Source: Juglans regia
Taxonomy: Eukaryota; Streptophyta; Magnoliopsida; Fagales; Juglandaceae
Direction: 5' to 3'
DNA length: 64,000 bases
NCBI RefSeq assembly: GCF_001411555.2
Contig: NC_049914.1
Span: 16,674,298-16,738,297 of the forward strand
The notes under the pieces were generated by a model. That model was given only the letters and a program-made list of their open reading frames with translations, made no database searches and had not been told where the DNA came from. Within the stretch, counting starts at the first letter, position 1. The number at the start of each line of letters is the position of its first letter. Below are positions 33,583-45,765 of the stretch, in pieces. A program made the position numbers and the translations under genes.

Positions 33583-34637
33583 AGTTTCATACTAAAATCA
33601 CATTGTACCTAAGCATAGATAAAAATACAAACACTTAGCTTCTACAATTTCTTGTTTGAGTCTCTTATATTCAATCTACCTATAAATACTTTAAACAATC
33701 AATTTAATCCCTCGTTCATCCTTTTAAACATTAAAAGAATGAATTACAATGAGGTGGCAAGTTGAATTACAAGACTATAAGCTCAGTTATACAAAACAAC
33801 CACAAAGGTTCACCATCTGCAAATATCGATGTTAAAAACATAGTGTTCGTAGTCCAACTTTGACTTCTCCACATCCCACATTGCTTTCATTCCTATACCT
33901 AAGAGCTGACAGTATTGATAATTAATGGACTATCAACCCTTACACTAAACTGTTAATCTCTTAACTCGTATTATACTCACATCCGAATATACATCATACT
34001 TCCATAAGCAACCTGTGATATACACGAATAAACTCAAATATTCATGTTAACCACAAATCCATGACCAGTGTGTCCTTATAAGTAAGTAACATTAAACAAG
34101 GCCTAATATGCAACCCATAGCATATCAGTTCGAACCCGTTAACATCATACATCATACGTCATGGAGGGAAAATCACCTAAAGAGAGCGGTGTTTACCGAG
34201 AGGGACTGATTGAAGGGATGGCTGAGGTTATGCTGGCTGGGCTTGGCATGATGGTGGCTGCATGGAGGTTGGTCGCATGCATAGAGAAGTGGAGTGATAT
34301 GGCACATCATAGGATGTGGAAGCTTGCGGTTTAGAATGGCGCAAGGCTGGCTCACCCGGGCATGGAAGTGCTTTGTTTTAAAGAGAGGAAAATAGAGGAT
34401 AAGTACGTGGTGGACATGCAATGGTGCTTTGTTGTGGCTCTTGGTTTGGACATGGGGCTTTCACGTTTGGGACGTCGGTGTGATTTCCAGGCTTGCTAAG
34501 CAGTTCTAAGGTGATATCAGACATCCTGTGGTAGATTGGCTGTAACTCGAGTTGTGAAGCTTCATGTACATTGGCTAACTGGTCTACAATTTCCTTGGCT
34601 GGTTACTGCCATGGTTTGGGGTGAAGTGGTGCTATGC
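33583..34637. other. Gene-free LTR-like sequence
   Basis: The first part is AT-rich. From 34155 the style changes to AGAGAGCGGTGTTTACCGAGAGGGACTG and G-rich sequence. That resembles the 3' part of the solo LTRs here (compare ACCGAGGGAGGA at 37774 and 60922). It is probably the continuation of the disrupted LTR seen at 24880 on. No gene. Confidence 0.4.
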
Positions 34638-35116
34638 TAGTGTGTAACACCCATTCCTTTAGGTACAGAATGTTACGTATATTCGTAGCGTAGTGCCCAT
34701 AAAGAGATTTGACACCATACAAAAAGCTAAAACATACAAATAACATAAACTAGACCCATGTGGATGACACTTATTCAAGGTCTAAGTCTCTAGAAGAATA
34801 ATCTACTCCTAGCACTCCCATTTCGTATCCACGAAATCATCATTTGGGACATTAAACATAAATCAACAAAACAAATAAATGAGTTGAAGATGCAGGAATA
34901 GCACATCATATTGTAAACTTAACATAGTTTAACATTAAGCTTAACTTAGAAAACATTCATGCGTAGACATACATACACATGACATGCATATAGACCATTC
35001 ATCAGTAACGTGATGCATGCATAACTAACTCCATGCATTTCCTATCATTTATTCATCTTGTCTTTCACTTATTTAGTGGCCATCATAACATGTGTGCATT
35101 GGCCCAATTGCCGTTG

Positions 35117-35345
35117 ATAGTCATAACATATGTTGAACCATACTTGGGTTTATGGCACCGTATAACGTGTCATAACATGTAGTGAAACACACTTGGTCCA
35201 TGTTATCACATTATATATGATAAACCATGCTTGAGTCTATGGCATCGCATAACATATCATAACATGTGGTGAAACACTCTTGGGTCTATATTACCTCAAA
35301 ACATCATAGCATGCATGTGGTGGACCATGCTTAAATCTATGGCTT
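35117..35345. repeat. About 49-bp imperfect tandem repeat in L4
   Basis: Five diverged units with the core TCATAACATGTGGTGAAACA...CTTGGGTCTATG follow one another at roughly 49-bp steps. They are non-coding and probably belong to the U3-type part of the LTR. Confidence 0.65.
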
Positions 35346-36150
35346 GCACATCCACTCATAACATAAGGCCAAACTTAAAGCTTACTTGTCATTCATGTGT
35401 CTTCTTACTAACTTTTATAATGCATGTGAACATGTTGACTTCATGAATTTACGTGGCATGACATAATATTGAGCATGACATAACATTAAACATGGCCTAT
35501 TAACATGAGCCTTACCTAACATAACATAACATAGACATGGCATACATGTGATTTTCATGGCATGTCATCCATTCTAACAACAATCCATATCAGCATGGCA
35601 TACATAGTCTCACTCACAAGTATATCATCGTAATTCATAGAGGTTCATGAAAAAGAGCTAACCTTGAATTGGCTCGTAGCGTAGCATAGCTAAACGTCAC
35701 ATTTTCATATAAAACAGAATATTTACAGCACATATAAAGTTATGATCATCCTACTTACTCTTAGTGCTACTTCTTGGATCCTACTTCATAGCTCCTTACC
35801 TATTCGAGGTACTGGACATTACTAAATTTCTAGAAAAACATGTCATAGCATTCTACTCATTTAAATACATATCATGACCTTTAATCTAATAGAATATTTG
35901 GTTATATACTAAAATTAATAACTACTATATCATATAATCATTTATACGCTAATATCATATTTAATCTTTCAAATATACTTAGTAGCGTAATTTAGGCTTT
36001 ATACAAATCTATTACACAAGCTGTGGAAATCTCACTATATAACATAGGTTTAATCATGTTCAAAACATTTAAGAAAATAAAATCTGAACCCTTATAATAT
36101 ATTGGTGTAAATTGGTTTGTAAAAAGATTAATACTTAATAACATAATTTA

Positions 36151-36165
36151 ACTCCTAAGCATTTT
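36151..36165. repeat. Target duplication of the LINE (left)
   Basis: ACTCCTAAGCATTTT occurs here and at 37261-37275, directly after the poly(A) tail. A 15-base duplication is typical for LINE insertion. Confidence 0.92.
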
Positions 36166-37260
36166 CATAGGTTTTTTAAGTCACTTTCTGCAGAAAATGT
36201 GGGGGAAACATCCTATGGAGCTACTACAAAGAAGTTCTGGAATGGCTTGTGGAAACTAAAAATCCCTCACAAAGTCAAGCTCTTTGCTTGGAGAGCTTGC
36301 AAGGAAATACTTCCTACGAAAGCTAATCTGCTGAGTAAAAGGATGGAATGAATGGGGCTTGCTATTTCTGTGATCATAGTCTTGAAGATTTAGCTCATGC
36401 ATTATTCTTTTGTCCTTCCATTCATGAACATTGGGTGAGAAAGTTTCCTAACTTTCCACAGTTCAATCAGTTTTCCTCTTTCATGGCCACTGTTATGCAA
36501 ATTTCTGTAGGAGAAACACAAGAGGACTTTGCTGATTTTATTCTAATGGCATGGGGTTTTTGGTTTAGGAGGAACAAAATGATCCATGAACTTGTTAATC
36601 TTCCACCCATGCAAGTTATGGATTTTTTTTTCTCAAAAAAGGGTATGCAGTCAGCTGGTCTGCAGATACAAGGTCCCTCCAAGTCTGTGATTTACAGGTG
36701 GTCCCCTCCCCCAACTAATTGGTTCAAGCTAAACTGTGATGGTGCTTTGTTCTTTAACCATAATAAAACTGGTATCGGGGCTATTCTTAGAGATTCTCAT
36801 GGATTTGTTTTGATGGCTCTTAGTAGAGGGGAAGAGGAATTTTTGGAACCAGAAATTGTAGAGGCCACAGCTGTGTTGAGGGGATTGCAATTCTGTCTAA
36901 ACATTGGAATCCAAAAACTTGAGATTGAAAGTGATTGCAAACACTTGGTTGAGGAGGTCAACAATGAAGCAGCTTCTTATACATCTATAAGAACAATTAT
37001 TACTGAAATTAGAAGACTAATGTAGAGCTTTGGGGATTGCAAGTTTCAGCATTGTGGTCGCCTATCAAATGCTACAGCTCATCATCTAGCTCGACAAGCA
37101 TGGAATAATTCTCAGATGCAACTTTGGTGGCATAATGTTCCTTCTTTTATTGAACACATTTGTTTTGTGGATCAACTATCTTGCTCTCATAGTTGAGGTC
37201 TTTACTACCTCTCTGAAATGAAGTTTAAATTTTTCAATCAAAAAAAAAAAAAAAAAAAAA
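36166..37260 (+). mobile_element. 5'-truncated LINE in L4
   Basis: It begins abruptly inside ORF2 and ends in about 20 A (37241-37260) with a 15-base target duplication, the standard result of incomplete target-primed reverse transcription. Confidence 0.92.
36190..37195 (+). pseudogene. LINE ORF2 fragment: zf-RVT and RNase H
   Basis: The first part reads KFWNGLWKLKIPHKVKLFAW and RACKEILPTKANLLSKRM. Near 36345 the frame shifts, then continues with CYFCDHSLEDLAHALFFCPS (zf-RVT) and RNase H: LNCDGALFFNHNKTGIGAIL, EPEIVEATAVLRGLQ, EIESDCKHL. A TAG at 37023-37025 interrupts before CKFQHCGRLSNATAHHLARQ. The natural end is near 37193. It is a different LINE from the one at 1-1985 and more decayed. 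Confidence 0.88.
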
Positions 37261-37275
37261 ACTCCTAAGCATTTT

Positions 37276-37845
37276 TCTTAAAAATGAGGTTTTTGGACTA
37301 ATATTTGTCCAAGTAAAATCAAGCCCATGTAAAACAACATACAAGGGTGTTTCTAAAAAATAAAACAAGCCTAACCAATTTAACAACACAAATCCAGGCT
37401 AAAACTAAGCCCAACATGTAAACAAAGACCATGTGACATTAAATAAGCCCAACGAAAACAAGATATACATGTTGACTAAAATAAACCCAATTAAAACAAA
37501 GGTCCATGCGAGTCAGCCCATCTCAAAAGGGTTATAGCCATTTTTGGTAAAACACTAAAAAGGCTTAAAGCTTTTACAAGAGGGCTACACGGCAAGGGAT
37601 TTTAATAGCACTTTTGTTAAATGCCAAGAAAGTTGCATATGATTGATCGATAGGGGCTAAAAGCCCTAAGGCCCATTTTTATTTTGTAAAGAAACAGAGA
37701 AACAAGGGGAGGAATGAAGGAACTGAGAAACACTTGGGGAGAAATAAGCGATCAACAGAGACAAGGCTTACCGAGGGAGGAGGGACGACATGAGTTTGAG
37801 TTCAGGTGGCTGGGTGGCAGTTTCTGTGGCTATCGAGAGGTTTTC
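37276..37845. other. L4 segment between LINE and G2
   Basis: This is LTR sequence, rich in AAGCCCA words, then a G-rich part starting ACCGAGGGAGGAGGG at 37774. The 90-codon frame here is not credible as a gene. Confidence 0.5.
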
Positions 37846-38295
37846 TGTAACACTCAGCAAAGATTAAGAAGAAATTGCCCAAGTCCGAGGGTGGGAAACC
37901 TCCAAGAAATCAAGAGGAGGAAGAACTTTTCATTAACAATTTGCATAAAAATGAACATAGGTCCTGCCAACATCACAAGTACTTGATGTCTCTAACAAAC
38001 TCTTGTGAAATTACTTACAGGCCCTTGAGTATTAACCAATAGGAAATTATCTACGTACAGACTAATAAAGAAAAGCAACAAACTATATCTTCTAGATGCA
38101 TCTTTCAGAACCTTGTCTTTTCTCTTAATGCGTTGGCACCATCCCCACCCTTCACGAGATCAACGGTCTTCTTTAACCCACTCAAGTCACTCATGCTACA
38201 AACTCAACCCTAACTCATCACTTTGACCCTTTCAAACTTCAATCCCTTCTTCAAGCCGTCGTGTAACAGCCCCTTCTTCTAGCCATCATGTAATA
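37846..38295 (-). repeat. G2 3' LTR (left)
   Basis: It starts TGTAACACTCAGCAAAG and matches the right LTR with scattered changes. It ends near CATGTAATA, apparently altered from the CGTGTAACA of the right copy. The following GAGCCCCTTC is the polypurine tract on the minus strand (GAAGGGGCTC). Confidence 0.85.
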
Positions 38296-38308
38296 GAGCC
38301 CCTTCGAT

Positions 38309-38898
38309 TTAGAACACCTTGCCCACAAGTTGTGGGTAAGTGTTTCGCAACTTGTGAAAAATCTCCCATGTTGCATCTTCATCCTTCTGTCCTTGCCAAT
38401 GAACTAGGACCTCTATTATGGGAAAAGCCCTTTTCTTTTTCACCCTCCTACCGAGCATTGCTTCGGGTTCAGGACTCAGGACTCCTAGTGCATCCATTGG
38501 TGGGAGCTGTGCTATGGGGCTCATGTCGTGACCCAACCTCTTCTTCATCAACAAAATGTGAAATACAAGGTGGATCTAGGCTGATTTCGACAGATCTACT
38601 CTATAAGCCACTTTTCGTGCACGCCCAATCACTTGAAACGACCCATATAAGCGAGGGGATAGCTTCACATTCCTCCTTTAGGCCAAAGACTTCTGCCGAT
38701 ACAGTTGTAATTTAACATAAACCCAATCTCCAATCTCTAAAGTTTTCTCCTTTCTCCTCAAATCAACATAATTTTGCATCCTATCTTGGGCCTTTTGCAG
38801 GTTCTGGCGCAACAACTGCATGATCTGGTCACAGGATCAAAGAGAGGACTCAACAGCCTTTAGATTAGCCTTATAAGGCTTCAAAGGGCATGAGTTGT
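38309..38898 (-). pseudogene. G2 integrase C-terminus and chromodomain
   Basis: From 38898 leftward: NLQKAQDRMQNYVDLRRKEK, LEIGDWVYVKLQLYRQKSLA, KLSPRLYGSFQVIGR (the GPY/F-type module), then HILLMKKRLGH and the chromodomain EVLVHWQGQKDEDATWE, ending KLRNTYPQLVGKVF. A chromodomain at the integrase end steers insertion by binding histone marks in this class. Stops occur, e.g. in VESSL-stop-SCDQ. This and LTR length fit a small chromovirus such as the Reina type; the clade is a guess. Confidence 0.82.
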
Positions 38899-40365
38899 TG
38901 TAACACTCCGCTTAATTAACCATCAGATCAACCTTAAGTATTCTAGATTAGGCTTATAATTTTGGATTATTACTTGCATTAGAGTTGATGGTGAGCTTAA
39001 CCTTAATCTTGGCACTTAGTACCGTTAAGCTAATGATTAGAAAAGCAAGCCCATTAGTGAATTTAGTGAGGGTTTTAGGACCTTAATGCATCCATGGACC
39101 TAGCCCAATATTCCTTAGGCCATGAACCCATACACTTGGTCCTTTTAAGCTCACAAGGCCCAAAGCCATGTTTGGGTTTATTTCACTATTCAACTTGAAA
39201 GCCCAATACACCATACCATTGGTTTTCTTAAGCCCAAATCATACCCTAAGTACCCAAATGAAGTTTTGAAAATTTGTCTAAGACCACTAACCATCATACT
39301 TGAGGTTAGTGAACTTTAAGCCATGCTTTGAAGCTTAATTGTGCTTAATCTTTTCTTAAACCTTTTAATTCAAATTTTCTTGAATTAATACTCCATTAAA
39401 CCATGATTAGGCCCTGTTAATACCCTAGCTAAACCACTCCACATGTCATTAAGAAAAATGACATATCAAGCACAAACCTTGCATCAATCGATTTTGTATA
39501 CTATCCTTTGTAATGCTTGGACTGTTTTACCCTTAGGCCCAACATTTTTATGGTTTGTCCTCAAGGGTAATATGGTCCTTAAACACCTCATGAGACCCTT
39601 TCAAACCATGTTTGAGCTTTGGACAAAAATAGTTACACAAACCAACTCAATGAACCAAACCTGTTGCACCTTGGTCTAGTTTGTATAGTAACCGATTGGG
39701 TTGAAATTTAACCAACCATCTAGTTTGTGTAGTAACCGATTGGGTTGAAATTTAACCAACCATCTGCCATGGTTTGAACCACTACCCATGCCACCTCCTT
39801 CACCACCTAATCCCTAAGGGACCCATGACCATCATGAGAATTTCAATTCAGACTTTCCCACCCAAAATTATCCCAAACCGAAACTCAACAAACAAATCTG
39901 CCAAGTAGAAGCCATTTGAACCCGCCGGTTAGCAAGGGAAGAAATCATGGTGGTTTCAGGCCACTATTCCCCTGCTCAAGAGGACACAAACTAATGAAGA
40001 CAATCTAAAAATTTCAGCAAACACCTGCATTGCATCATCTTATTTCGGGATGCACCTTCATGATCACTTGGTAGCCAACTCACCACCTTCTACCACCAAA
40101 AAAAGTCTTCAAGAGTGACCTTGCTCCTGCACAAATTAGCCATGATGATGATTCAAAAGGATAAGTCAAGACAATAAGCAAATCTATCCAAAGAAACTCA
40201 CTTTGAACCCGTTAGCCCCATGAATGGTTTTGTTTGATTTTTCTTCTATTTCTTTTGAACCACGACTTGACCAGTGCCCATAGGTGTAATTTAGCAACTA
40301 TATAAGTGAAATCATGGTGGTTTAGGGTACTGTTTTGACCTGCACAGTACCCTAATGCCCCCTTG
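38899..40365. mobile_element. LTR-like segment replacing the G2 integrase core
   Basis: It begins TGTAACACTCCGC, an LTR-type terminus, and is rich in AAGCCCA words like the other LTRs here. Integrase frames stop on both sides: the zinc-finger part at 40370, the C-terminal part at 38898. The DDE core is missing. I find no closing CA terminus or target duplication at the right edge, so insertion plus deletion is likely. Confidence 0.55.
39675..39762. repeat. 44-bp exact-type tandem duplication
   Basis: TCTAGTTTGTATAGTAACCG... (39675-39718) is repeated directly at 39719-39762 with one visible difference (GTATAG against GTGTAG). It is a recent local duplication. Confidence 0.9.
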
Positions 40366-42530
40366 AGTCTAGGCCAAAAAAATTTTCTCCTCACTCGGTG
40401 TATGGTTTTATCAAAACCAGAATGCCCCCTTTAGGGCTATTATGGAGTGCAACTAATAACTTGACTTTGAATGGCTTAGGCTTGGCTATATACAATATGT
40501 GCTTGTAATAGAGCAAACCCTCCTTGCAGCTGTACTGGGGTCCCAACTCCCCCTTACTCAGTTTCTTCAGTAGTTCTTGAACTTCTGTGTCACTCGAGTA
40601 GTGCTGTTTGAGCTCATCCATTAACTCCAAAGTAGGGACATATATCATAGTTAAAATCATAGGTGGGGTAACTCTTCCCTCAAATCTCCTTGACAACGCA
40701 TCCGCCACCCTATTATCCTTGCCCCTTTTATATTCCACTAGGAAATCATAGCCCAGCAGCTTAGAAAACCATCTTTATTGCAGAGGAGTGCCCACCATTT
40801 GGTCCAATAAGAACTTTAAACTCTACTGGTAAGTTTTTACTACAAACTGAGCTCCTAGTAAGTAAGGTCTCCACCTTTTCATGGACGATACCAAAGGAAA
40901 CAACTCCTTCTTATAAGTAGACAATAGTAAGGCCCTACCTTTCAAAGCTTGACTATAGAAAGCAATGGGGCGACCTTGCTATATTAAGACTGCACCCACT
41001 ACCTTTCCCGATGTGTCACATTCTATATAAAATGGTAGGGAAAATTTTAAAAGTGTAGCACATGGGGGTTCATCACTGCTTCCTTCAACTGTAGGAATGT
41101 CATTTCTGCCCCTAGGTTCCACTGAAATCCTTCCTTACTTAACAGGTTTGTCAAAGGGGCTACAATACCCCCATACCCCTTGATGAATCTACGGTAATAA
41201 CCCGTAAGCCCCAAAAACCCACTCAATGACTTGAGGTTGGAGGGTCTCGACCACTCAACCATGGCTCTTAACTTCTTGGGGTTGGCCTTGACACCTTGGG
41301 GCAGATATGAAATGTCCCAAATAGGCCACTTCTGGACTTTTGACACTGCACTTGGATCTCTTTGCAAAAAGCTGGTGCTCCCTTATGACCTCCAAAGTCA
41401 CTGTTAGGTGTTGTAAGTGCCCTTCCTTTGTTTTGATGTAGACTAATATATCATCAAAAAACACAAGAATAAAATTCCTCAAATATTGTTTAAAAACAAC
41501 ATTCATTAACCTTTAAAATGTAGATGGAGCATTAGTCAAGCCGAATGGCATGACTAAAAACTCATAGTGGTCTTCATGAATACGAAAGGCAATTTTGGGA
41601 ATGTCCTTGGGCCTTGTTCTGATCTGGTGATACCCATATCGTAAATCCATCTTGGAAAAAACTGTTGAGCCACATAATTCATCCAAAAGTTCCTCCACCA
41701 CCGGAATAGGATACTTGTCCTTAACAGTAACATTATTAAAGGCTCGATAATCAACAGAAAGTCTCCATGACCCATTAGCTTTCCTTACAAACAAAACAAG
41801 CGAGGAGTATGGGCTTTGGCTTGGTTGGATAACACCCGATGCTAATAACGCCTTGATTATTTTCTCAATCTCATCCTTTAAAAAGAAAAGGACAACGATA
41901 GGGTCTAATCGAGATTGGTTTAGTTCCAGGATGTAGGGACAAGAGAGTGATCATGTGATTTGTTGGGGAAGGGTTTTGGGTTCTAAAAATACATCCTGAA
42001 ATTGATGGAGAATGGTTTGTATGTTTTTAGATGGGAGCTGGTCATTTCCTGTCCTGGTGCCTTCCAACAAATGTAAAACCAAACCTTTATTTTCCAGACT
42101 GTTGCTGTTAGGTATTTTCCATTCTTCAATGAATTTTGAGTTAGTCAGACCCTTTAGTGTCACACTTTGTCTTGCTAACACAAACTGCATAGTCAATTCT
42201 TGAAAAATTCATAAAATGGGTCCTAGTGTCTGCAACCAAGCAACCCCTAGAACCATGTCACATCCAACTAAACTTAGGATATAAGCTTTCGGTTCAATGT
42301 GTATGCCCTGGAGGACCAAAAGCACCTTAGAAACCCATCCTTCACTACCCATTGAATTTCCATCTACCACTTTCACCTGCACCTTCACATCCCCATCTAC
42401 TATGAGCAAGGTCTTTTGTAGCACTCCTGGATTTAGAAAATTATGTGTGCTACCTGTGTCAACAAGTACCAGAACCCAACAACTTCCAATCATGGCCTTA
42501 ATCCTCATAGTTCTAGGATTCAATGACCCT
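40366..42530 (-). pseudogene. G2 protease, RT, RNase H and integrase N-terminus
   Basis: The protease lies at 42523-42209 (VLVLVDTGSTHNFLNPG). RT runs from 41794: [43 protein letters not shown], then a stop, then FILVFFDDILVY, with FFDD at the catalytic YxDD position. A shift follows before LSGFLGLTGYYRRFIKGYGG. RNase H runs about 41040-40742 with several stops, ending VADALSRR. The integrase zinc-finger region (LHNSPKGG) follows to 40391 and RRKFFWPRLK beyond a stop. The enzymes would copy and insert the element; this copy is dead. Confidence 0.88.
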
Positions 42531-42949
42531 GTGATGGCATGTAGTGATATCTTAGGTTTTTCCTTTAAATTTCAAATATCCACCAACAACACTTCGGACT
42601 CATTCACTACCTCTTCTACCTCAATAGGGTTTTCATGGGGGACTCATATATTTCTTCAATCAGTGGCCTAGGTTCCACTTTGTTTCACAATAATAGCATA
42701 GGTGTTTTTCTCTTCTATCTCTCATTTGGTGTTGGTTGATTTTCTGGATTGGCAAGGTCTTTTGTGGCTGTTTTGGGAATTCAGGGGGTCAGGTGGGGGG
42801 TTTTTAGTAATCCAGGTTCAAGGGTAGATGTAGCTGGCCACTTGGAGGATTTCTTAGTGAGGTTAACAGTTTCTTCTTGTATGTTGGCGAGGCTATAGGC
42901 AGTGAGTAGGTTATGTGGGTTAAACATGCGTACAGGAAGACAAATTTCT
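42531..42949 (-). other. G2 gag-protease linker with zinc knuckle
   Basis: The minus strand near 42702-42665 reads HLCYYCETKWNLGH, then a stop, which is most of a CCHC zinc knuckle with the last ligand lost. The remainder is in broken frames and poorly conserved, as usual between capsid and protease. Confidence 0.5.
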
Positions 42950-43609
42950 TCACGAAGTCCACCTGAGGAAACAACTTAACTTGTAGTTGTCGGACAATCC
43001 CCTTAATCTGTTGGAAAGGTTTTCAAATTGAGTCTTATAGTCTTTTATAAACTCTGTTTGCTTCAGCCTAGTCAGTGTTTCCATTGGTTCATCATAACAA
43101 CTAGGACCAAATCGGATCAATAAGGCCTTTACAAAGGTATCCCAATCCACCAATACTCCCGACTCATCAAGGTTCTGAAACCATGTGAGTGCCTTCCCCT
43201 TCATATGAAAAGAAACCAACCATAACCTATGTTGGGGTAAAGTGTTATGAAAAGTGAAAAATTGTGATACCTTGTACAACCACCCATTAGGGTCTTCACT
43301 AGTGAAGATTGAGAAATCCAATCTAACAGAGCAGGTCACCACGTCCCTCGCGGCCATCAAGGGTAACTTAGTATGAGGATGGTTACCTGATAAAGTTTCT
43401 CCATGTATTTGCTGACTATTGTTCTTTTGCAACTCCAGGGTCAACACAACCATCTGTTGGGAAACCACCTCAAATTGTCTTCGCATGGTTGTTATCTCAG
43501 CTTCAATGGATTTAAATTGGTTGTCTGTATGTTTAAATTGGGATTTTGTGGATTTCTTTAAGGAATTAAACCCTTCTTGTAATTGTGTGAAACGAGTACC
43601 TTCTGCCAT
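42950..43609 (-). pseudogene. G2 gag
   Basis: ATG 43609 (MAEGTRFTQLQEGF) is the likely start. A coiled-coil segment follows, then the Retrotrans_gag capsid core: DPNGWLYKVSQFFTFHNTLP, KGKALTWFQNLD, LLIRFGPSCYDEPMETLTRL, FENLSNRLRGL. The frame breaks at about 42950, before the zinc knuckle. Confidence 0.85.
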
Positions 43610-43632
43610 CAATGTTGGATTGAGGACTTGAA

Positions 43633-43646
43633 GGCTCTTAATACCA
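43633..43646 (-). promoter_or_regulatory. G2 primer binding site
   Basis: The minus strand reads TGGTATTAAGAGCC, close to TGGTATCAGAGCC, the initiator Met tRNA complement, three bases inside the LTR. Confidence 0.82.
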
Positions 43647-43649
43647 CTT

Positions 43650-44111
43650 TGTAACACTTAGCAAGGATTGAGAAGAAATTTCCCAACTTCGAGGGTGGGA
43701 AGCCTCCAAGAAATCAAGAAGAGGAAGAAGAACTTTTCATTAACACTTTGCATAAAAATGAAAATAGGTCCTGCCAACATCACAAGTACCTGACGTCTCT
43801 AACAAACTCTTGTGAAATTACTTATAGGCCCTTGAGTATTAACCAATAGTAAATTAGGTACGTACAGACTAATAAAGAAAAGCAACAAACTATATCTTCT
43901 AGATGCATCCTTCAGAACCTTGTCTTTTCTCTTAATGCGTTGGCACCATCCCCAACCTTCACGAGATCAACAGTCTTCTTTAACCCATGCAAGTCACTTC
44001 TGCTACAAGTTCAACACTAACTCATCACTTTGACCCTTTCAGACTTCAGTCCCTTCTTCAAGCCATCGTGTAACACAGACTGCAGCTCCTTCTTCCAACT
44101 ATCGTGTAACA
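43650..44111 (-). repeat. G2 5' LTR (right)
   Basis: TGTAACACTTAGC...CGTGTAACA, 462 bp. It matches the left LTR closely enough to align by eye over its full length. Confidence 0.88.
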
Positions 44112-44459
44112 TTTTTTGACTTCCTCGACGGTATCCTTTGGATGGTTCTGTCGGGGAGAGAGTTTGAATGGGGTTCTGGTTGTAAGAATATTGTAGGTTT
44201 GGGTGAGGGAACAAAGAGTATATATGTGAGGCTTTTGGCACACTCAAGTTGGTTTCCAATTAGGAATTTTTTTCCAACTAGAAACCAAACAGAGGAATAT
44301 ATGGGTGTGTATAGAGAAGAATCCTAATTAAAATCACCACCTCAAAATAAAAATAGATTTTATAAAAAGAAATACTAAAAGTACTAATATAATAACAGTA
44401 ATATTAATTATAAAATAAAAAATCTAAACCCTAATTTAGGACCCGTATGTTACATAGTG

Positions 44460-45765
44460 GCTATGGATGACGGTAGTGCATGGTGGCAACTTTGGGTTTG
44501 CATGCTGTGAGTTGGGCGTGATTGGCAATGGATGTGGGCAAAACCTATAGTAACTACCTTGAGCATAAATGGTCATGTGTTTCCTTGGCCTGCTTTGGTG
44601 GTTGGCAGCACAGTGTTAAGGAGCACAATCAAGGGGAGTAAGGGAGGCAACTACAACCCTAGGTTGGGGTATTTACATGCATAAGGGGAGGATCTTAACG
44701 CATGGGTCTAGTGTTATTGCGATGCCCCTAACTCCGCTTGAAGCGACGGGTCATGCCACACAAGGTCACATATCCCCGTTCATGACAGTTAAGAATGCAA
44801 TAAACCTAACATGATTCTAATAATATGCAGTATTCGTAGCAGATAATTTTTTATTTTTTTTGCAGTACTTAATGTACTTGAATGCTAAATCCCAAAACAT
44901 AAACATATTTTTTTTAATATTCACGTATCCAAAAGTTATCCAATAAGTCTGTAATCAAAACATGTATTGGAGCCAGTACTCCATAAGTACAGACAAAAAA
45001 TACAATTGTCAGACTAAACACCAAGCAACTCATGCAACTCGGCAATGATCGCCAAAATAAAGAATTGGAGGATCGACTTTGTAAGCTCCTCGATGTCTTA
45101 TGTGGCCTACTCAACCTCTTCTAGCTAGCCATGTCCTGATCTTCGATCTCCTGACACATCGTCTACCATTCCAGAGAGATTTATAAAATCCTAGCAAGTA
45201 AAGCTCCTAAGCTACCAATAGTATGAATAGGCATGCATGACAGTAATATGACAAGTATGCTTCGTGGCATGAACTTGCACATGTGTGACATGATTTGAAA
45301 ATAACATGACATGACATGGACATAACATGGCTTGACATGAACATGACATGCTTGCATAAATATGTGACCTTGTTACATATACATGTACTTGTAAACGTGT
45401 AATTTGGCAGTACCAACGTTGGTTGCCTAACTTCGCTCCGAAAACTAGTTGCTTAGGTCCCATTCAAAGCCTGTTGACTATACTTCATCAACCCAGGGAA
45501 TTCTACATCCAATTTATATACTCCAGAGTGGACAAAAGAGTTCCACTAGGATAACTTCACATCTTAGTATTTGGGATCGTGATAAAATAGAAGACTCATG
45601 CATAACTTTGGAAATATTTCATGACATACTCAATGCTTATGACATGACATGTAACAGACAATCATGTGACATATGTGATGGCATGACATTTATGGCATGT
45701 AATAGATAATCATATAACAGTAATGGATGACATGACATGGCATGCTATAAAAAAAATATAATAGT
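44460..45765. other. Gene-free repeat-derived sequence
   Basis: The first 240 bases are G-rich and look like a continuation of the LTR-type sequence before 34638. From 45230 there are many short ACATGACATGG-type direct repeats. No coding region is credible and element borders are not visible. Confidence 0.4.

Larger units (their letters stand above)
37846..44111 (-). mobile_element. G2: chromodomain Ty3/gypsy element, minus strand
   Basis: LTRs of 450 and 462 bp, an initiator-Met-type primer site, gag, protease, RT, RNase H, integrase and a chromodomain appear in chromovirus order leftward. Flanks are TTTTC (37841-37845) and TTTTT (44112-44116), a four-of-five match. An unrelated 1.5-kb segment replaces the integrase core (38899-40365). 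All frames are broken. Confidence 0.88.
34643..44454. mobile_element. L4: solo LTR carrying a LINE and G2
   Basis: The ends are TGTAACACCC and CGTATGTTACA, flanked by TAGTG at 34638-34642 and 44455-44459 (exact). Removing the LINE and G2 leaves about 2.4 kb with no gag or pol, close to the solo LTR at 59291-61831. Both share a segment beginning ACCGAGGGAGGA in their 3' half. It appears to be a solo LTR of the same broad family. Confidence 0.82.

Noticed and set aside
38332..38715. 127-codon plus-strand frame
   Set aside because: It is the antisense shadow of the G2 integrase/chromodomain.
34643..44454. L4 as one autonomous element whose coding part is G2
   Set aside because: G2 has its own LTRs, primer site and flanks, and reads as a separate insertion. 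L4 ends and TAGTG flanks enclose it.
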